A DNA stretch of 7,010 bases from a bacterium. GTDB taxonomy: Bacteria > Verrucomicrobiota > Kiritimatiellia > UBA8416. The DNA is taken from contig JAIFLS010000049.1 in the NCBI GenBank assembly GCA_020048935.1, forward strand, positions 1 through 7,010, read 5' to 3'. Below the pieces are notes generated by a model that searched no databases, was not told the origin of the DNA, and was given only the letters and a program-made list of their open reading frames with translations. The position numbers and the translations under genes are program-made. Positions 6,146-7,010 of this stretch are shown piece by piece (within the stretch, counting starts at the first letter, position 1; every line of letters starts with the position of its first letter).

Positions 6146-7010
6146 ATGAAAGCTAAAGATATTGTCTGTTTTATAAGCTTTATTTGTTTGTCTCTGTGTG
6201 TGCAGAGGGAACTGCTGGGAGCAACATCGCAATACGATCTTGTGTGGAACGATTCAATGCCAACTGACTTCTGGGACGGCGCATTTATTGGCGATGGATT
6301 GCAGGGTGGTCTCATCACTCAAGACCCATTGAATGCCCAAGGTATGAGAGTGCTTCTCAGTCACAACAATGCATATGCCAACTACGTTGTCCCTGACCCG
6401 CCAGTTAAAGTCGGGTGGCACGCTAACCAGAAAGTGTTTTGTGGAAATATCATGATCCACCCCAAAGGAACGCCGACGTCACGCAGTATGCGTATGAGTA
6501 TAATGGATGGAGAAGTAACCGGCGGCTTTACAACTGATAAAGGTACGATCGCATGGAAGATTATCAGTGACCGGACGAATTTAGCTTTTGTTGCCGAACT
6601 TACCGGCACGGGTGGAGAAACAAATGCGGTTCTGGGTGCACGTGAAGAGTGGGGCGTCAATCCTGTCTTTTATCATAAGAATTTGAATCCAGCGAGCTAT
6701 CCAGATCATGTTCCTCCAAGGCCGGAACTATCCAGCAGCGGAACAACAAATTTCATTAGCAACAGGATGAAAAAAGATGGAGCTCATGTCATTGCCTATA
6801 AGGTTCTCAGAGTCGGCACTAACAGGCAGATTCTCTTTCTCACAATAGGAGCTGCTGACGGTGCTGATACTAAAACCGCCGCCGCCAAGGCGCAGGCACA
6901 GGCCAGCTTAAGACTCAAGGCGGCGCTTTCCGAAGGATACGATGCCATTTGCGCGCGGCATCGCAAGTGGTGGAACGACTACATGCAGCTGAGCTCCATC
7001 ACGATACCAG
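6146..7010 (+). CDS. N-terminal part of an exported GH95-like/DUF5703-like glycosidase (runs off the window)
   Basis: The frame is open from ATG 6146 to the last base, 288 residues without a stop. Residues 1-26 form a signal peptide (Lys2, Lys4, hydrophobic 6-18, probable cleavage after LLGA; the C18 context does not fit a lipobox). Then YDLVWNDSMP (30-39) and WDGAFIGDGLQGGLI (43-57) recall the W-x-x-x-MP...PxGNGxxGxxV opening of large (alpha/alpha)6-barrel glycosidases, such as GH95 fucosidases and proteins with a DUF5703 N-terminal domain. RHRKWWNDYMQLSSI (271-285) resembles the linker before the catalytic barrel in those proteins. The visible part is therefore the N-terminal beta-sandwich; the catalytic barrel lies beyond the window. 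The family is inferred from memory of motifs, so fucosidase activity is only a possibility. Sampled lines are about 43-50% GC, lower than the fucosidase gene. Confidence 0.7.
   Translation, partial: MKAKDIVCFISFICLSLCVQRELLGATSQYDLVWNDSMPTDFWDGAFIGDGLQGGLITQDPLNAQGMRVLLSHNNAYANYVVPDPPVKVGWHANQKVFCGNIMIHPKGTPTSRSMRMSIMDGEVTGGFTTDKGTIAWKIISDRTNLAFVAELTGTGGETNAVLGAREEWGVNPVFYHKNLNPASYPDHVPPRPELSSSGTTNFISNRMKKDGAHVIAYKVLRVGTNRQILFLTIGAADGADTKTAAAKAQAQASLRLKAALSEGYDAICARHRKWWNDYMQLSSITIP

Overview
The window reads as a carbohydrate-degradation locus of a bacterium with many secreted glycosidases. A member of the Verrucomicrobiota/Lentisphaerota (PVC) group is my best guess. That guess rests on the style of the exported glycosidases and the look of the transposase, not on any marker gene. 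No rRNA, tRNA, CRISPR or phage genes are visible.

Layout on the + strand: the last 19 codons of an unidentified gene (1-60) overlap, through ATGA, the start of a complete exported GH29 alpha-L-fucosidase with C-terminal discoidin-like domains (57-1982). After a short gap comes a complete insertion sequence (2149-4127) in the opposite orientation. It has imperfect terminal inverted repeats and a perfect 8-bp target duplication, CGAATTTA, at 2141-2148 and 4128-4135. Its only gene is a 489-residue IS6/IS240-like DDE transposase with an unusual zinc-ribbon N-terminal half (2377-3846, minus). Beyond the IS lies an apparent promoter region, then an exported GH97-family protein (4307-6115). A second exported protein follows 30 bp later (6146 to the window end); it looks like the start of a large GH95-like/DUF5703-like glycosidase. 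The last two genes form an operon.

The enzymes plausibly act together outside the cytoplasm on fucosylated, galactose- or glucose-containing glycans: GH29 removes alpha-1,3/1,4 fucose, and the GH97-like and GH95-like proteins would attack other terminal residues. The GH97 protein appears to lack several catalytic carboxylates usual for its family.

The most unusual structures lie in the non-coding parts of the IS. A 79-nt hexamer-based hairpin (2222-2300) has all six of its G.U wobbles on the + strand, which points to folding of a + strand RNA, antisense to the transposase. A second long hairpin (3955-4002), in the transposase leader, has wobbles only on the minus strand, matching the transposase mRNA. 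I find no clearly new multi-gene system. The IS with these strand-polarised hairpins and its unusual transposase is the part most worth a second look.
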